From Bacillus sp. USDA818B3_A (GTDB lineage: Bacteria > Bacillota > Bacilli > Bacillales > Cytobacillaceae): a stretch of 64,000 nucleotides of DNA. The stretch is taken from positions 138,828 to 202,827 of the forward strand of contig NZ_JAABNN010000004.1 of assembly GCF_009928415.1 (NCBI RefSeq), in the 5' to 3' direction. The position numbers were made by a program, and so were the translations under genes. Under the pieces are notes generated by a model. That model saw nothing but the letters and a program-made list of their open reading frames with translations. It did not search any database and was not told the origin of the DNA. Numbering within the stretch: position 1 is the stretch's first letter; every line of letters starts with the position of its first letter. Shown piece after piece: positions 48,382 through 59,222 of the stretch.

Positions 48382-48399
48382 TTTGACCTTTATTGACCA
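48382..48399 (+). promoter_or_regulatory. CtsR operator of clpP
   Basis: On the minus strand TGGTCAA-TAA-AGGTCAAA, a direct heptad repeat that matches the CtsR consensus (A/GGTCAAANANA/GGTCAAA) closely. It overlaps the -35 box of the clpP promoter, as expected for heat-shock repression. Confidence 0.88.
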
Positions 48400-48411
48400 T
48401 CAGTGTATGAT
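48383..48411 (+). promoter_or_regulatory. SigA promoter of clpP
   Basis: TTGACC (48383-48388), 17-bp spacer, TATGAT (48406-48411), 46 bp before the start codon. Confidence 0.85.
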
Positions 48412-48457
48412 ACTATTACATAAGCTTTTACCTTTTATAATCAAAGGAGGAAGAAAA

Positions 48458-49060
48458 ATGAATTTGATTCCTACAGTTATTGAACAAACAAACCGCGGCG
48501 AAAGAGCCTATGACATTTATTCCCGTCTGTTAAAAGACCGGATTATTATGCTGGGAAGCGCAATCGATGACAATGTGGCTAACAGCATTGTTGCACAGCT
48601 ATTATTCCTTGAAGCTGAAAATCCTGAAAAAGATATTACCCTTTACATCAACAGCCCAGGCGGAAGCATCACAGCTGGAATGGCGATTTATGATACGATG
48701 CAGTACATAAAAGCAGATGTTTCAACTGTATGTATCGGTATGGCAGCATCAATGGGAGCCTTCTTACTTGCTGCTGGACAGACTGGCAAACGTTACGCAT
48801 TGCCAAACGCTGAAGTCATGATTCACCAGCCGCTAGGCGGAGCTCAAGGCCAAGCAACTGAAATCGAAATTGCTGCTAAACGCATTCTTTTCCTTCGCGA
48901 AAAATTAAACGGCATCTTAGCAGAGCGTACAGGTCAGCCGCTTGAAGTCATTCAACGCGATACAGACCGTGATAATTTCATGACTGCTGAAAGAGCCAAA
49001 GAATACGGTCTAATTGACAGCATTATCACACGTAAGCCAACTGAATTAGATAAAAAATAA
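48458..49060 (+). CDS. clpP: ATP-dependent Clp protease proteolytic subunit
   Basis: Serine protease of 200 aa forming the 14-mer proteolytic chamber used by ClpC, ClpE and ClpX. The catalytic triad is visible: Ser in GMAASMGAF, His in [13 protein letters not shown] and Asp in [11 protein letters not shown] start at ATG 48458 ([10 protein letters not shown]), 7 nt after AAAGGAGG; an extension to 48383 would start inside the promoter. It is heat-shock controlled through CtsR. It also degrades proteins tagged by the tmRNA encoded in this window. Confidence 0.98.
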   Translation: MNLIPTVIEQTNRGERAYDIYSRLLKDRIIMLGSAIDDNVANSIVAQLLFLEAENPEKDITLYINSPGGSITAGMAIYDTMQYIKADVSTVCIGMAASMGAFLLAAGQTGKRYALPNAEVMIHQPLGGAQGQATEIEIAAKRILFLREKLNGILAERTGQPLEVIQRDTDRDNFMTAERAKEYGLIDSIITRKPTELDKK

Positions 49061-49062
49061 TC

Positions 49063-49097
49063 AAAAAAGCAATCGACTTCAAAGTCGGTTGCTTTTT
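49063..49097 (+). terminator. Terminator of clpP
   Basis: GCAATCGACT (49069-49078) / AGTCGGTTGC (49083-49092) followed by TTTTT, one G-U pair. Confidence 0.9.
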
Positions 49098-49106
49098 AAT
49101 TTACCA

Positions 49107-49137
49107 AAAAAAGGATTCAGTCTCTGCCGAATCCTTT
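49107..49137 (-). terminator. Terminator of the nudix-rapZ-yvcK-whiA-crh operon
   Basis: AAGGATTC (49111-49118) / GAATCCTT (49129-49136) with a T-run on the minus strand, 6 bp after the crh stop. Confidence 0.85.
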
Positions 49138-49142
49138 TCTCA

Positions 49143-49400
49143 TTAATGTTCTTTTTGAATAAAAGTAGATAACGCATCAATTGCTTTATCTTCATCTTCT
49201 CCATCTGCAATGATATTAATAGACACTCCAGAACCGACAGCAAGGCTCATTAGACCCATAATGCTTTTTGCATTTACTTTCTTGCCATCCTTTTCTAGAA
49301 AAATATCTGCAGAATAGCGGTTAGCCTCTTGGACAAACAGGGCCGCAGGACGTGCTTGAAGGCCCGTTTTCAATTTAACTTCGATTTCTTTTGTCACCAT
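49143..49400 (-). CDS. crh: HPr-like catabolite repression protein Crh
   Basis: HPr paralog of 85 aa, identical in length to B. subtilis Crh. In KTGLQARPA the phosphocarrier His15 of HPr is replaced by Gln, so it cannot carry PTS phosphate. The regulatory Ser46 is retained in AKSIMGLMSLA. Crh-Ser-P acts as CcpA co-repressor and interacts with YvcJ/metabolic factors. I start at ATG 49400, with GAGGAGG nearby. It is the last gene of the operon. Confidence 0.96.
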   Translation of the reverse strand: MVTKEIEVKLKTGLQARPAALFVQEANRYSADIFLEKDGKKVNAKSIMGLMSLAVGSGVSINIIADGEDEDKAIDALSTFIQKEH

Positions 49401-49474
49401 AATCCAATTCCTCCTCAAGTTGATTTTTATATACTTGTTACTTATTACACAAATAAGAACATGGGATTTTGACG

Positions 49475-50410
49475 CTAATTCCCAACACGGAGTTTATCAG
49501 CGATCTCATCTATTTTACGCAAGCGGTGATTAATACCAGATTTGCTAATGGCACCGCCAGACACCATTTCCCCTAATTCTTTCAATGTCACATCAGGATA
49601 TTGAACCCGAAGTTCCGCAATCTCCCTAAGCTTGTCAGGCAGAACTTGCAAGCCGACGGTAGAGTCAATAAAGCGAATGTTTTCTACCTGTCTGATCGAT
49701 GCTCCAATTGTTTTATTTAAATTGGCGGTTTCACAGTTCACTAGGCGATTAACAGAGTTACGCATATCCCTGACAATCCTGACATCTTCAAAACGGAGCA
49801 AGGCATTATGTGCACCTACAATATTTAGAAACTCGGTAATTTTTTCGGCTTCCTTTAAGTAAGTGATAAAGCCCTTTTTCCGTTCCAGCGTTTTACTGTT
49901 CAACCCAAATGTATTCATCAATTCACATAAAGAGTCATTATGCTCTTTATACAGTGAAGCTATTTCTAAATGATAGGAAGAGGTCTCTGGATTATTAACA
50001 GAACCTCCCGCAAGAAATGCTCCCCGAAGATAAGAACGCTTACAACACTTCTTTTTGATTAATTCTGGAGAAATATCATGAATGAAGGTAAAACCTTCCC
50101 CAAGTATCTTCGTATCTTCTAAAATTTCTTTGGCCTGCTCCGCCAATCGAACAATGTACACATTGTTTTTCTTCAGCCTCATCTTTTTCCGAACTAAAAG
50201 TTCTACTTGAATTTGATAGCTTTTTTTCAATAATGTATAGATTCTCCTGGCAATCGCGGCATTTTCTGTTTGAATGTCAACTACTAACTTACGATTTGAA
50301 AAGGAAAGGGAACCATTCATGCGGATCAGCGCTGATAATTCAGCAAGATTGCAGCATGTTTTCACTTCCAAGTTAGTTAACTCTTTTTTTGTCTCCGAAG
50401 CGAAAGACAT
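49475..50410 (-). CDS. whiA: WhiA-type DNA-binding protein
   Basis: Protein of 311 aa with an N-terminal degenerate LAGLIDADG-homing-endonuclease-like domain ([19 protein letters not shown], about 125-140) and a C-terminal helix-turn-helix ([34 protein letters not shown]). In Bacillus WhiA (YvcL) influences cell division and chromosome segregation. Fits the conserved rapZ-yvcK-whiA-crh order. Length is typical. Confidence 0.96.
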   Translation of the reverse strand: MSFASETKKELTNLEVKTCCNLAELSALIRMNGSLSFSNRKLVVDIQTENAAIARRIYTLLKKSYQIQVELLVRKKMRLKKNNVYIVRLAEQAKEILEDTKILGEGFTFIHDISPELIKKKCCKRSYLRGAFLAGGSVNNPETSSYHLEIASLYKEHNDSLCELMNTFGLNSKTLERKKGFITYLKEAEKITEFLNIVGAHNALLRFEDVRIVRDMRNSVNRLVNCETANLNKTIGASIRQVENIRFIDSTVGLQVLPDKLREIAELRVQYPDVTLKELGEMVSGGAISKSGINHRLRKIDEIADKLRVGN

Positions 50411-50462
50411 CCCCTCACCACCTTTAAAAAGAAACTGCTCTTAATCGATATGGTTATACTTA

Positions 50463-51449
50463 TTACGATTCATAACGCTTTTTAGTTTCATCTATTAGTA
50501 AATTATATAAAAGTTTGGCTACTTTTTTTGGATCGTGCCTTAAGGCCCCATTTTCTTGATAGGCAATATCCGCATGAACGACCTCAAGACCAAGTTTAGA
50601 TAACGCCGGCAGGTCGTAATGAACAGGATCCGCTAATTCCTCATTATAACGGAGCTGTACATCGGGCGGAATTTCTTCATTGTTCACCAGAATGGTATTG
50701 ATAAAGGCACAGCTCATGTGATCATAGAGAGCCTTCACATGATCACTCGCTGTAAACCCGTGCGTCTCTCCCGCCTGTGTCATCAGGTTGCAAATATACA
50801 CCTTTTTGGCATGAGAACGGCACAATTCATCCCCTAAGCGAGGGACAAGTAAATTAGGCAAGATACTGGTATATAAACTGCCTGGTCCAATGATAATTAA
50901 ATCAGCCTGACGAATGGCTTGAATCGACTCAGGTAAGGGCCTGATGCTGCTTTTAGAAGTAAGGAAAACCCGTTTAATTTTTTTCCCTGAGTAAGGGATT
51001 TTAGATTCACCTGAAACGATAGCGCCGTCCTCCATTTCAGCATGCAAGACAACGCTTTGGTTCGCAGCCGGCAGCACCTTCCCGCGCACATTGAGAATTT
51101 TGCTCATTTCTTGGATGGCATGAACAAAATTTCCCGTAATGGAGGTCATGGCAGCAAGAATTAAATTCCCTAATGAATGACCGGAAAGTTCATTCGCAGT
51201 TTTAAAGCGATGCTGAAACATCTCCTCAACGAGCGGTTCAACATCTGACAGGGAGGCTAACACATTGCGAATGTCGCCAGGAGGCGGAATATGAAGATTT
51301 TCTCGCAAGCGGCCCGAACTGCCACCATCATCCGCAACTGTCACAATGGCAGTGATATCAACAGGATACTGCTTTAATCCCCGCAAAAGTACGGGTAATC
51401 CAGTTCCACCGCCAATGACGACAATGCGAGGCTGTCCTATCTCTCTCAT
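50463..51449 (-). CDS. yvcK: YvcK family gluconeogenesis factor (UDP-sugar binding)
   Basis: Rossmann-type protein of 328 aa. The glycine-rich start [18 protein letters not shown] and [13 protein letters not shown] bind UDP-sugars in the CofD-like fold. It is required for growth on gluconeogenic carbon and for cell shape in B. subtilis. Overlaps rapZ by 4 bp (ATGA), so translation is coupled. No enzymatic activity is firmly assigned to the family. Confidence 0.95.
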   Translation of the reverse strand: MREIGQPRIVVIGGGTGLPVLLRGLKQYPVDITAIVTVADDGGSSGRLRENLHIPPPGDIRNVLASLSDVEPLVEEMFQHRFKTANELSGHSLGNLILAAMTSITGNFVHAIQEMSKILNVRGKVLPAANQSVVLHAEMEDGAIVSGESKIPYSGKKIKRVFLTSKSSIRPLPESIQAIRQADLIIIGPGSLYTSILPNLLVPRLGDELCRSHAKKVYICNLMTQAGETHGFTASDHVKALYDHMSCAFINTILVNNEEIPPDVQLRYNEELADPVHYDLPALSKLGLEVVHADIAYQENGALRHDPKKVAKLLYNLLIDETKKRYES

Positions 51450-52342
51450 GTTGTTTTTTCCTTTCTCCTCTCGATGTCACGATGCGAAACAATGGTTTTA
51501 TAATCTTTTTGGAAGAAATGGCCGATACTTTCTGCCAATGCTACCGAACGGTGCTGCCCGCCGGTACAGCCAATGGCAATGACAAGCTGTGCTTTCCCTT
51601 CCCTTTTGTAATGAGGCAGCATAAAACTAAGCAAGTCTGTTACCTTTTCCAAAAACTTCTGCGTTTCATTCCATTTCAATACATAGCTCGCAACGTCCTC
51701 ATCCAGGCCTGTTTTCGGGCGCATATGTTCAATATAATGAGGATTTGGCAAGAAACGCACATCAAAGACTAGATCAGCGTCGATTGGAATTCCATATTTA
51801 AACCCAAAGGACATCACATTGACCGTAAACATTAATTGTTTATTCGTGGTGAATTCAGTTAATATTTTCTCACGTAATTCACGTGGTTTCATCTGGGAAG
51901 TATTGTAAACCAATTGTGCTCTGCCTTTTAATTCTTCCAAAAGTTCGCGCTCCAGCGTTATTCCTTCAAGTGGAAGTCCGGTAGGTGCAAGCGGATGGGT
52001 CCGTCTTGTTTCCTTGTATCTTCGCACCAATGTGGCATCGTCCGAATCTAAAAATAAAATCTGCGGCGTTACCCAAGAGGTTTCGGCCAATTCATCCAAT
52101 CCTTTAAATAAATGGTCAAAGAATTCTCTGCCGCGCAAGTCCATAACGAGGGCAACTTTATTCATTTTATTCCCAGACTCTTTCATTAGTTCAAGGAATT
52201 TTGGAAGAAGTGTAGGAGGTAAATTATCAACACAGAAGAACCCCAAATCTTCAAAGCTTTGAACCGCGACTGTTTTTCCAGCACCAGACATTCCAGTGAT
52301 AATGACCATCTGGGTTTCGCTTGTCGAACCGGTACTCATCAT
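51446..52342 (-). CDS. rapZ: RNase adapter RapZ / nucleotide-binding YvcJ
   Basis: P-loop protein of 298 aa. Walker [11 protein letters not shown] (about 15-24) and the C-terminal domain with [16 protein letters not shown] near 255-270 are as in RapZ/YvcJ. In E. coli it guides RNase E to GlmZ; in Bacillus the role is less clear, linked to competence and phosphorylated nucleotides. It is second in the nudix-rapZ-yvcK-whiA-crh operon, with a 15-bp gap. Confidence 0.95.
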   Translation of the reverse strand: MMSTGSTSETQMVIITGMSGAGKTVAVQSFEDLGFFCVDNLPPTLLPKFLELMKESGNKMNKVALVMDLRGREFFDHLFKGLDELAETSWVTPQILFLDSDDATLVRRYKETRRTHPLAPTGLPLEGITLERELLEELKGRAQLVYNTSQMKPRELREKILTEFTTNKQLMFTVNVMSFGFKYGIPIDADLVFDVRFLPNPHYIEHMRPKTGLDEDVASYVLKWNETQKFLEKVTDLLSFMLPHYKREGKAQLVIAIGCTGGQHRSVALAESIGHFFQKDYKTIVSHRDIERRKEKTT

Positions 52343-52357
52343 ACATTCCCCCTATTT

Positions 52358-52816
52358 TTAACTTGGATCTAATCGATAACTGAGTAACTCAAAGTCACTT
52401 GTATAAGTAAACGTTCCGTAAATAATTCCTTTACCATGAATCATATAATCAATGATATGCAGATCGCCCGCTGCCATTGGCAGACCTTTTATTTGATCAA
52501 CCGGCTGCCACTCAAGCTTTCCTTCTTCTGACTCATCAAGATCCACCCCGTCAGAATCCGTTGCCACGAACGTAAACATCATCCATTCGGACAATAGCTG
52601 GTCGCCATCCTTCATAATCATTGTAAAAATTCCCTTTAATTGCGGGTTCTTTAGATAAATGCCTGTTTCTTCACGAAATTCTCTGATACAAGAATCTCGA
52701 ACAGACTCGCCTGGTTCCATTTTTCCGCCTGGGGCCACCCACCAGCCGCGGCGCGGTTTTTGCAATAATAGTACTTGGTTATTTCGAATTAATACACAAT
52801 TGGTAACCCGCTGCAC
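52358..52816 (-). CDS. yvcI: Nudix hydrolase (YvcI-like, 8-oxo-dGTP type)
   Basis: Nudix protein of 152 aa. The Nudix box GKMEPGESVRDSCIREFREETGI matches GX5EX7REUXEEXGU. The N-terminal LQKPRRGWWVAPGG is typical of MutT-like members. Substrate is not predictable; YvcI of B. subtilis is similar. It is first in the operon. The 344-bp gap upstream contains a palindrome (TGTGCC-GATT-GGCACA, 52843-52858), a REP-like repeat and the trxB terminator. Confidence 0.88.
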   Translation of the reverse strand: MQRVTNCVLIRNNQVLLLQKPRRGWWVAPGGKMEPGESVRDSCIREFREETGIYLKNPQLKGIFTMIMKDGDQLLSEWMMFTFVATDSDGVDLDESEEGKLEWQPVDQIKGLPMAAGDLHIIDYMIHGKGIIYGTFTYTSDFELLSYRLDPS

Positions 52817-52842
52817 TTATTTCACCTCTTTAGAAGTGCACA

Positions 52843-52858
52843 TGTGCCGATTGGCACA
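52843..52858. promoter_or_regulatory. Short palindrome upstream of the nudix gene
   Basis: TGTGCC-GATT-GGCACA, perfect 6-bp arms, 27 bp before the start codon. It could be an operator near the operon promoter; no protein can be named. Confidence 0.3.
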
Positions 52859-52978
52859 AGTTGAAATTTAGAAGAACAAGCAACTATTTGAAGCTTGTAT
52901 CATCACTTGTTATTTATTCTTTTCATTATACTATTTTTGATAATCAGTCACAATGAATAGAAATTTTATATTTTTACA

Positions 52979-53016
52979 CCAAAAGCGGAAGCCCCTAGGC
53001 GCTGCAGCTAGACGAT
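52979..53016. repeat. REP-like Bacillus intergenic repeat fragment
   Basis: Reads AAAAGCGGAAGCCCCTAGGC then GCTGCAGCTAGACG. From memory this resembles the interspersed intergenic sequence AAAGCGGAAGCGCCT...GGAGCTAGAC of Bacillus genomes. It is a partial copy between the nudix gene and trxB. Confidence 0.45.
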
Positions 53017-53040
53017 ACTTCATTAGATACTTCATAAACA

Positions 53041-53072
53041 AAAAAAGAGCACAAGCTTCTTAAGCCTGTGCT
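53041..53072 (-). terminator. Terminator of trxB
   Basis: AGCACA-GCTT (53048-53057) / AAGC-TGTGCT (53062-53072) with a T-run on the minus strand. It is 88 bp past the trxB stop. Confidence 0.75.
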
Positions 53073-53160
53073 AAAAAGGTATATATTTTTAAAGGGGGTC
53101 AATTTCCTTTATTTTACCTTATTTTTGTTTCACTACTGTTACAGAAAAATGATAAAAGGG

Positions 53161-54111
<951 letters not shown>

Positions 54112-54138
54112 CTATTTCACTCCTTACCTTCCTATATA

Positions 54139-54179
54139 AAAAAATACGATTAAGTATTAGTATTCCCACTTAATCGTAT
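54139..54179 (-). terminator. Terminator of the TPR protein gene
   Basis: Perfect 12-bp stem ATACGATTAAGT (54144-54155) / ACTTAATCGTAT (54168-54179), T-run on the minus strand. It lies between the TPR gene's stop (54212) and trxB. Confidence 0.85.
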
Positions 54180-54211
54180 AAAACAATTGGATTATAGTCC
54201 ACGAATATGCT

Positions 54212-55696
54212 TTATTGTAGATAATTGTTAACCAATTTTACATATTTGCCAATGGTCGCAGGTGACAGACCATAATGGCCAGCGATTTCCTGCTGGGAAA
54301 CTTTTTCGCTACGCAGTTTATGCCACAGATATTCGACTGCCCCAGCCCAAGCCCGCTTATTACTCAAATTAAGGTCTGTCTTGGAAGCTTCGGCGAATAC
54401 TGAAAACCAAAGCAGATATAAACCTGACTCAACCGTCCCAATGGGCTGATGCTTTTCATACATTAGTTCAGCAACTTCCTGGGCATCAGATGCTTTCCCC
54501 AAGCGAATCATAGAGAGATAATCCTTTTCTAGATTGGTCAGCTTTTGATTTTGGATGAGCCTGCTGTTATTAAGAAGCTCCTCTTTTTTACTCGAAACAG
54601 TTGTCAAAAAAAGCGCAAATAACCGTTCTTCTATATAGTCACTCTCTAGCTTTTGGAAAATGGATTCTGTCAGTTCTTCAAACCCGTTTACCGCTGGCTT
54701 TTCTTGGTTCCAAGGTTCTTGACCCTCTTTATCGGGAGACATTTCAAGTACCTTTTTCCAAATATTTTTAGCGAAATTTTCATAACCGGTGTAGAATGCT
54801 GAGTTAGCAAGCCAGTAATAAAATGGCCCATCCCCGTCAAAACCGTGCTTATATAGTTTTTTCAACCAAAGATACGCCAGTTCATATTTACCTACTAGCG
54901 CAAAAGTCGCGCCCAGTTTATATTGCTGCTCACTTAGAAGCGGCTGGACCTTTTGCAAAACCTCGAGTAATTCAGCGGCCTTCTCTGATTGGTCTTGATA
55001 GTGTGCAAACACAAGCTTGTTACAGAGGGCGTGGAAATTGCCAGGATTTCGTTCTATTACTTCTTCTAAAATAGCTTCTGCTTTTTCCACTTTACCTAGA
55101 TAAAAGTAGGCTAAAGCAAGATTATTATAAGCAGACCAGTATTCCGGATATTCCTTGACGACATCTTTGAGCAGCTCGATTGCCTTTGGAAAATAGCCGG
55201 ATTCCAATAGACCACGCGCTTGCTCTTGTTTGATGATGAGGTCATCCTGCTCATAGAGCTCCTCATCAAATTCTTCCGCCTCCAAAGTAAGTACTTCTAA
55301 TAATTCTTCGGTATCATCGGAAAAGTCGCCTTCCGGATCAAGCTGCAAATAGAGCTTGCTGTGATGATAGGCATCTTTAAAAAATCCCATATGGGCATAA
55401 TTATTTGCTAAAAAGTAATGGCATTCAGCCATTTCTGGGTCAAGCTCTTCGAGGATTTGATGTAGGAGTCGGTTGGATTGTTCGAATTCACCAAGCTCTG
55501 TCGAAACAATCGCCAGCTGGCATGTAATCATCGGTTCACCTGGCTCAAGCTGAATGGCCCGTCCGAGATATTTCTTTGCCTTAATAAAATCCCGACGATG
55601 GTATGCTTTGATTCCCTTTGTGAAATAGTATTCACCTGTAGGAACAAATGATAATATTTTTCCTTTTTGAATTCTTGCCTTCGCTTCTTTCACCAT
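54212..55696 (-). CDS. yvcD: Tetratricopeptide repeat protein (YvcD-like)
   Basis: Soluble protein of 494 aa with TPR repeats throughout: clear units are GIKAYHRRDFIKAKKYLGRAIQLEPG, ECHYFLANNYAHMGFFKDAYHHSKLYLQLDPEG and ALAYFYLGKVEKAEAILEEVIERNPGN. The C-terminus (KVSQQEIAGHYGLSPATIGKYVKLVNNYL) looks like a helix-turn-helix, so it may bind DNA or act as adaptor. ATG 55696 (MVKEAKARIQ) has GGAGG 6 nt upstream; the frame's first ATG at 55720 overlaps that site. Function unknown; location before the his operon is conserved. Confidence 0.85.
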   Translation of the reverse strand: MVKEAKARIQKGKILSFVPTGEYYFTKGIKAYHRRDFIKAKKYLGRAIQLEPGEPMITCQLAIVSTELGEFEQSNRLLHQILEELDPEMAECHYFLANNYAHMGFFKDAYHHSKLYLQLDPEGDFSDDTEELLEVLTLEAEEFDEELYEQDDLIIKQEQARGLLESGYFPKAIELLKDVVKEYPEYWSAYNNLALAYFYLGKVEKAEAILEEVIERNPGNFHALCNKLVFAHYQDQSEKAAELLEVLQKVQPLLSEQQYKLGATFALVGKYELAYLWLKKLYKHGFDGDGPFYYWLANSAFYTGYENFAKNIWKKVLEMSPDKEGQEPWNQEKPAVNGFEELTESIFQKLESDYIEERLFALFLTTVSSKKEELLNNSRLIQNQKLTNLEKDYLSMIRLGKASDAQEVAELMYEKHQPIGTVESGLYLLWFSVFAEASKTDLNLSNKRAWAGAVEYLWHKLRSEKVSQQEIAGHYGLSPATIGKYVKLVNNYLQ

Positions 55697-55826
55697 GAAG
55701 TCCTCCACATGTTTCAACATAACTTATGCATTATATCATATTTAGGGTCCATTCGAGAAGGGGAATGTTGGAATGATCATTCGATTAAAGGGATCAACCT
55801 ATACAACTGTAGACTCAATCTAAAAA

Positions 55827-55858
55827 ACAAAAAACCGAGCCCTATTAGGACCGGTCTT
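55827..55858 (-). terminator. Terminator of the his operon
   Basis: ACCGAGCCC / GGACCGGT with a one-base bulge, about 55834-55856, with T6 on the minus strand. The stem overlaps the hisI(E) stop codon. Confidence 0.65.
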
Positions 55859-56462
55859 TGTGTCTTTCTTCCAGTGTTCTCAGTACTTCCTTAAATGGAA
55901 GCTCTTGTTCCACCAATAAAACTTGGAGATGATAAAGCAAATCAGCCGCTTCCCATCTTAATTCCTCATGATCACGATTTTTTGCAGCAATGATTACTTC
56001 TGCTGCCTCCTCGCCGACCTTTTTCAAAATTTTATCGACGCCTTTTTCAAACAGGTAAGTAGTGTACGCACCCTCTGGACGCTCTTTTTCACGTTCTAAG
56101 ATGACTTTTTCTAGCGATTGCAGAATCTGATAATCTGCTAAATTGGCTTCACGCTCTACAACCCGTTCAGAAAAACAACTGACGGCACCGGTGTGGCAGG
56201 CAGGTCCTTTCGGATAAACCTGAACTAATAACGCATCTTGGTCGCAGTCATAATTGATGCTGGCAACCGTCTGTGTATTTCCGCTTGTCGCGCCTTTATG
56301 CCACAACTCCTGACGGGAGCGGCTGTAAAACCATGTTTCTCCTGAATCAATCGTCTTTTTCAATGATTCCTCGTTCATATAAGCGAGAGTTAAAACCTCT
56401 TTTGTGTCTGCATCTTGGATAATAGCGGGGACGAGCCCCTTTTCATCAAATTTTACGTTCAT
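55845..56462 (-). CDS. hisI: Phosphoribosyl-AMP cyclohydrolase / phosphoribosyl-ATP pyrophosphatase, bifunctional
   Basis: Two fused domains, 205 aa. The N-terminal cyclohydrolase (about 1-105) shows [35 protein letters not shown] and the metal-binding CDQDALL...[12 protein letters not shown]. The C-terminal pyrophosphatase (about 112-205) has [33 protein letters not shown]. Catalyses steps 2 and 3 of histidine synthesis. Last gene of hisZGDBHAFI; overlaps hisF by 4 bp. Confidence 0.97.
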   Translation of the reverse strand: MNVKFDEKGLVPAIIQDADTKEVLTLAYMNEESLKKTIDSGETWFYSRSRQELWHKGATSGNTQTVASINYDCDQDALLVQVYPKGPACHTGAVSCFSERVVEREANLADYQILQSLEKVILEREKERPEGAYTTYLFEKGVDKILKKVGEEAAEVIIAAKNRDHEELRWEAADLLYHLQVLLVEQELPFKEVLRTLEERHKDRS

Positions 56463-57220
56463 CGTATGCTCACTCCTTTTTCCCTTAAAAAGCCCTTGAC
56501 CTCATCAACAGATGTTTCTTTATAATGAAAAATTGAGGCAGCAAGGGCTGCGTCTGCTTTTCCGGCTAAAAAGGCCTCAGCAAAGTGATCGGCATTTCCT
56601 GCTCCGCCCGAAGCGATGACAGGAATGGTTACAGCTTCACTTACCGCTTTAGTCAACTCTAAATCAAATCCATCTTTCTCTCCGTCACTGTCCATGCTTG
56701 TCAACAGGATCTCACCGGCGCCAAGCTCGGCGGCTTCCACAGCCCACTCGACTACCTTTTTCTCTGTCGGTGTCCGGCCGCCATGGGTGTAGACACGCCA
56801 GGTTCCAATCTCCGGATCATATTTAGCATCAATGGCGACAACGATACATTGGGAACCAAAGTAATCAGCGCCTTCTTTGATTAATCCTGGATTTACGACT
56901 GCTGCTGTGTTCAGTGACACTTTATCGGCACCCGCGCGGAGAATTCTTTTCATATCCTCGAGGGCATTGATTCCCCCGCCAACCGTGAACGGAATCGCCA
57001 GCTCCGATGCTACTGCCTTAACGACTTCTACCATGGTTTTCCGGCCTTCAACCGAAGCGGAAATATCAAGGAACACGAGTTCATCTGCCCCTTGCTCATC
57101 ATAAAACCGTGCCAGTTCAACCGGATCGCCGGCGTCGCGCAGCTGGACAAATTGAATTCCTTTGACTACCCGGCCGTCTTTTACATCAAGGCAGGGGATA
57201 ATACGCTTTGTTAATGTCAC
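56459..57220 (-). CDS. hisF: Imidazole glycerol phosphate synthase subunit HisF
   Basis: Cyclase half of IGP synthase, a TIM barrel of 253 aa. The catalytic Asp pair lies in [14 protein letters not shown] (Asp11) and VVAIDAKYD (Asp about 130). The phosphate-binding GGGIN and ASGGAGN loops are present. It uses ammonia channelled from HisH to make IGP and AICAR. Overlaps hisA by 4 bp (ATGA), so it is translationally coupled. Confidence 0.98.
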   Translation of the reverse strand: MTLTKRIIPCLDVKDGRVVKGIQFVQLRDAGDPVELARFYDEQGADELVFLDISASVEGRKTMVEVVKAVASELAIPFTVGGGINALEDMKRILRAGADKVSLNTAAVVNPGLIKEGADYFGSQCIVVAIDAKYDPEIGTWRVYTHGGRTPTEKKVVEWAVEAAELGAGEILLTSMDSDGEKDGFDLELTKAVSEAVTIPVIASGGAGNADHFAEAFLAGKADAALAASIFHYKETSVDEVKGFLREKGVSIR

Positions 57221-57942
57221 TTGGTCCCCACCTCTTCCAAAGCTTCCTTTAGAGTAAAGCGATTTTCATAAAGGGCCTTCCCTACAATCGCTCCATTGAT
57301 CCCTTTTCCTGCGATGGCCTGTAAATCTTCGAGACTGCTGACCCCGCCAGAGGCAATCACATTTTTCCCAGTGGCTTCTGCCATTTCACAAACGGCATCA
57401 ATATTTGGACCTGCTAAGGTTCCATCTGTAGCGATATCAGTAAAAATAAATGTTTCGGCACCTGCATCAGCAAATCGCTTGCCAAGCTCAACCGCTTTTA
57501 CGGAAGAGGTATCAAGCCAGCCATGTGTAGCGACATAACCGTTTTTCGCATCGATTCCAACAGCAATCTTTTCGCCATACTTTTGAATCATCTCGATAGC
57601 AAACTCCGGATTCGAAACAGCAATACTGCCGATAATGACACGGTCCACGCCGTTTTCAAGATAATGAAGAATATCCTCTTCCGTCCGGATTCCACCGCCA
57701 ATTTGAACTTTTGCGTCTAAGTTTTGCGCCGCCTCAATGACAAACCGGTCATTCACGCGCTTACCGTCTTTGGCCCCATCAAGGTCGACCATATGAATCC
57801 ATTCGGCGCCGGCTGCAGCAAAGCTTTTTGCCATTTCAAAAGGGGAATCCCCATAAACGGTTTCCTTTCCGTAGTCTCCCTGAAGGAGACGAACACATTT
57901 TCCGCCGCGCATATCGATTGCCGGATAAATTGTTAAACTCAT
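57217..57942 (-). CDS. hisA: ProFAR isomerase HisA
   Basis: TIM barrel isomerase of 241 aa converting ProFAR to PRFAR. Catalytic Asp8 in [14 protein letters not shown] and Asp129-like in VGIDAKNG are in place, with phosphate loops GGGIRTEED and IASGGVSS. Overlaps hisH and hisF by 4 bp each. Confidence 0.98.
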   Translation of the reverse strand: MSLTIYPAIDMRGGKCVRLLQGDYGKETVYGDSPFEMAKSFAAAGAEWIHMVDLDGAKDGKRVNDRFVIEAAQNLDAKVQIGGGIRTEEDILHYLENGVDRVIIGSIAVSNPEFAIEMIQKYGEKIAVGIDAKNGYVATHGWLDTSSVKAVELGKRFADAGAETFIFTDIATDGTLAGPNIDAVCEMAEATGKNVIASGGVSSLEDLQAIAGKGINGAIVGKALYENRFTLKEALEEVGTK

Positions 57943-58565
57943 CGAACCGTCTCCCTTTCAGCAGCCAATTTTAAAAAGTTATTTAATAAAGCCATCCCAA
58001 GTCTGCTGCTTTTTTCAGGATGAAATTGCATGCCAAAGATGTTATTTTTCCCAACCACCGCTGATACTTGTTCGTGGTAGTCTGCCTTTGCCAACAGGGC
58101 GTCGTTGCTTCCGGCATCGACAAAATAGGAATGGACGAAATAAACGTAGTCTTCGTTTAGGTCTTTTAATAAAGGTGAATCTTTAACAAATTCGAGCCGG
58201 TTCCAGCCCATATGCGGGACTTTGTAAGTTTCGCCTTCTGGAGTGGTCCCCGGAAATCGGCGGACCTTTCCTTCTAGCAAACCTAATCCCTTAGTTGGAC
58301 CATTTTCTTCACTTTCTTCAAAAAGGAGCTGCATGCCGAGGCAGATGCCCAATAGAGGTTTGCCTGTCGCGGCAAATTCATGGATGGTTTCAACCGGCAG
58401 CCGTTCCATTGCATCACGGAAAGAACCCACGCCCGGAAGAATTAAGGCATCGGCATGAAGTAATTCCTCTTTGTCTGCGGAAATAAAATAGTTGGCGTCA
58501 AGCCGCTCAAGGGCTTTGCTTACGCTAAAAAGATTTCCCATCCCGTAATCTACGATTCCGATCAT
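57939..58565 (-). CDS. hisH: Imidazole glycerol phosphate synthase subunit HisH
   Basis: Glutamine amidotransferase of 208 aa that supplies ammonia to HisF. Nucleophile Cys in [19 protein letters not shown] and the His-Glu pair in [13 protein letters not shown] are present, with the oxyanion strand of GVGSF. I start at ATG 58565 ([15 protein letters not shown]); the frame continues to 58673 but would overlap hisB. GGAAGGTG precedes it. Confidence 0.97.
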   Translation of the reverse strand: MIGIVDYGMGNLFSVSKALERLDANYFISADKEELLHADALILPGVGSFRDAMERLPVETIHEFAATGKPLLGICLGMQLLFEESEENGPTKGLGLLEGKVRRFPGTTPEGETYKVPHMGWNRLEFVKDSPLLKDLNEDYVYFVHSYFVDAGSNDALLAKADYHEQVSAVVGKNNIFGMQFHPEKSSRLGMALLNNFLKLAAERETVR

Positions 58566-58611
58566 TTCTGTCACCTTCCTCTGATGGTATGTATAGTATC
58601 GCCTTAGGCTG

Positions 58612-59199
58612 TTAGAGCATCCCTTTAGTGGAAGGCACGCCTTTGATACGTGGATCAATAGTGGTTGCTTCATCCAGCGCTCTTGCTAATGCTTTAAACA
58701 CAGCTTCGATCATATGGTGTGTGTTTTGTCCATAATGTACAATGACATGAAGGTTCATTCGGGCCTCAAGCGCCAGTTTCCAAAGGAATTCGTGAACAAG
58801 CTCCGTATCAAACGTGCCAACCTTTTGGCTTGGGAATTCGGCACGCATTTCGAGGTGCGGACGGTTGCTAAGGTCTACAACTACTTGTGCGAGCGCCTCA
58901 TCCATTGGAACGAATGCATTTCCGTAACGCTTGATGCCGCGTTTGTCACCTAAAGCTTCACGAAGTGCCTGACCTAAACAAATCCCGATATCTTCTGTGG
59001 TGTGATGGTCATCGACTTCAATATCTCCTTGGGCATCGACGGTTAAATTAAATTGTCCGTGCTTGGTAAACAAGTCAAGCATGTGGCTCATAAATGGGAC
59101 GCCAGTTTCAAGATTGGAACTGCCTTCTCCGTCAATATCAAACGCTAGTTTAATTTTTGTTTCGCCGGTATATCGTTCAACACTTGCTGATCTTTCCAT
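58612..59199 (-). CDS. hisB: Imidazoleglycerol-phosphate dehydratase
   Basis: Mn-dependent dehydratase of 195 aa (monofunctional HisB). The two metal-binding His/Glu-rich motifs [17 protein letters not shown] (about 66-83) and [24 protein letters not shown] (about 150-175) are visible, together with [13 protein letters not shown]. Lies 23 bp after hisD and 46 bp before hisH. Confidence 0.98.
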   Translation of the reverse strand: MERSASVERYTGETKIKLAFDIDGEGSSNLETGVPFMSHMLDLFTKHGQFNLTVDAQGDIEVDDHHTTEDIGICLGQALREALGDKRGIKRYGNAFVPMDEALAQVVVDLSNRPHLEMRAEFPSQKVGTFDTELVHEFLWKLALEARMNLHVIVHYGQNTHHMIEAVFKALARALDEATTIDPRIKGVPSTKGML

Positions 59200-59222
59200 T
59201 TTAAGATACCCCTTTACTCTTT

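Noticed and set aside
58566..58673. Longer HisH start
   Set aside because: It would extend into hisB and lacks a ribosome site; homology starts at 58565.
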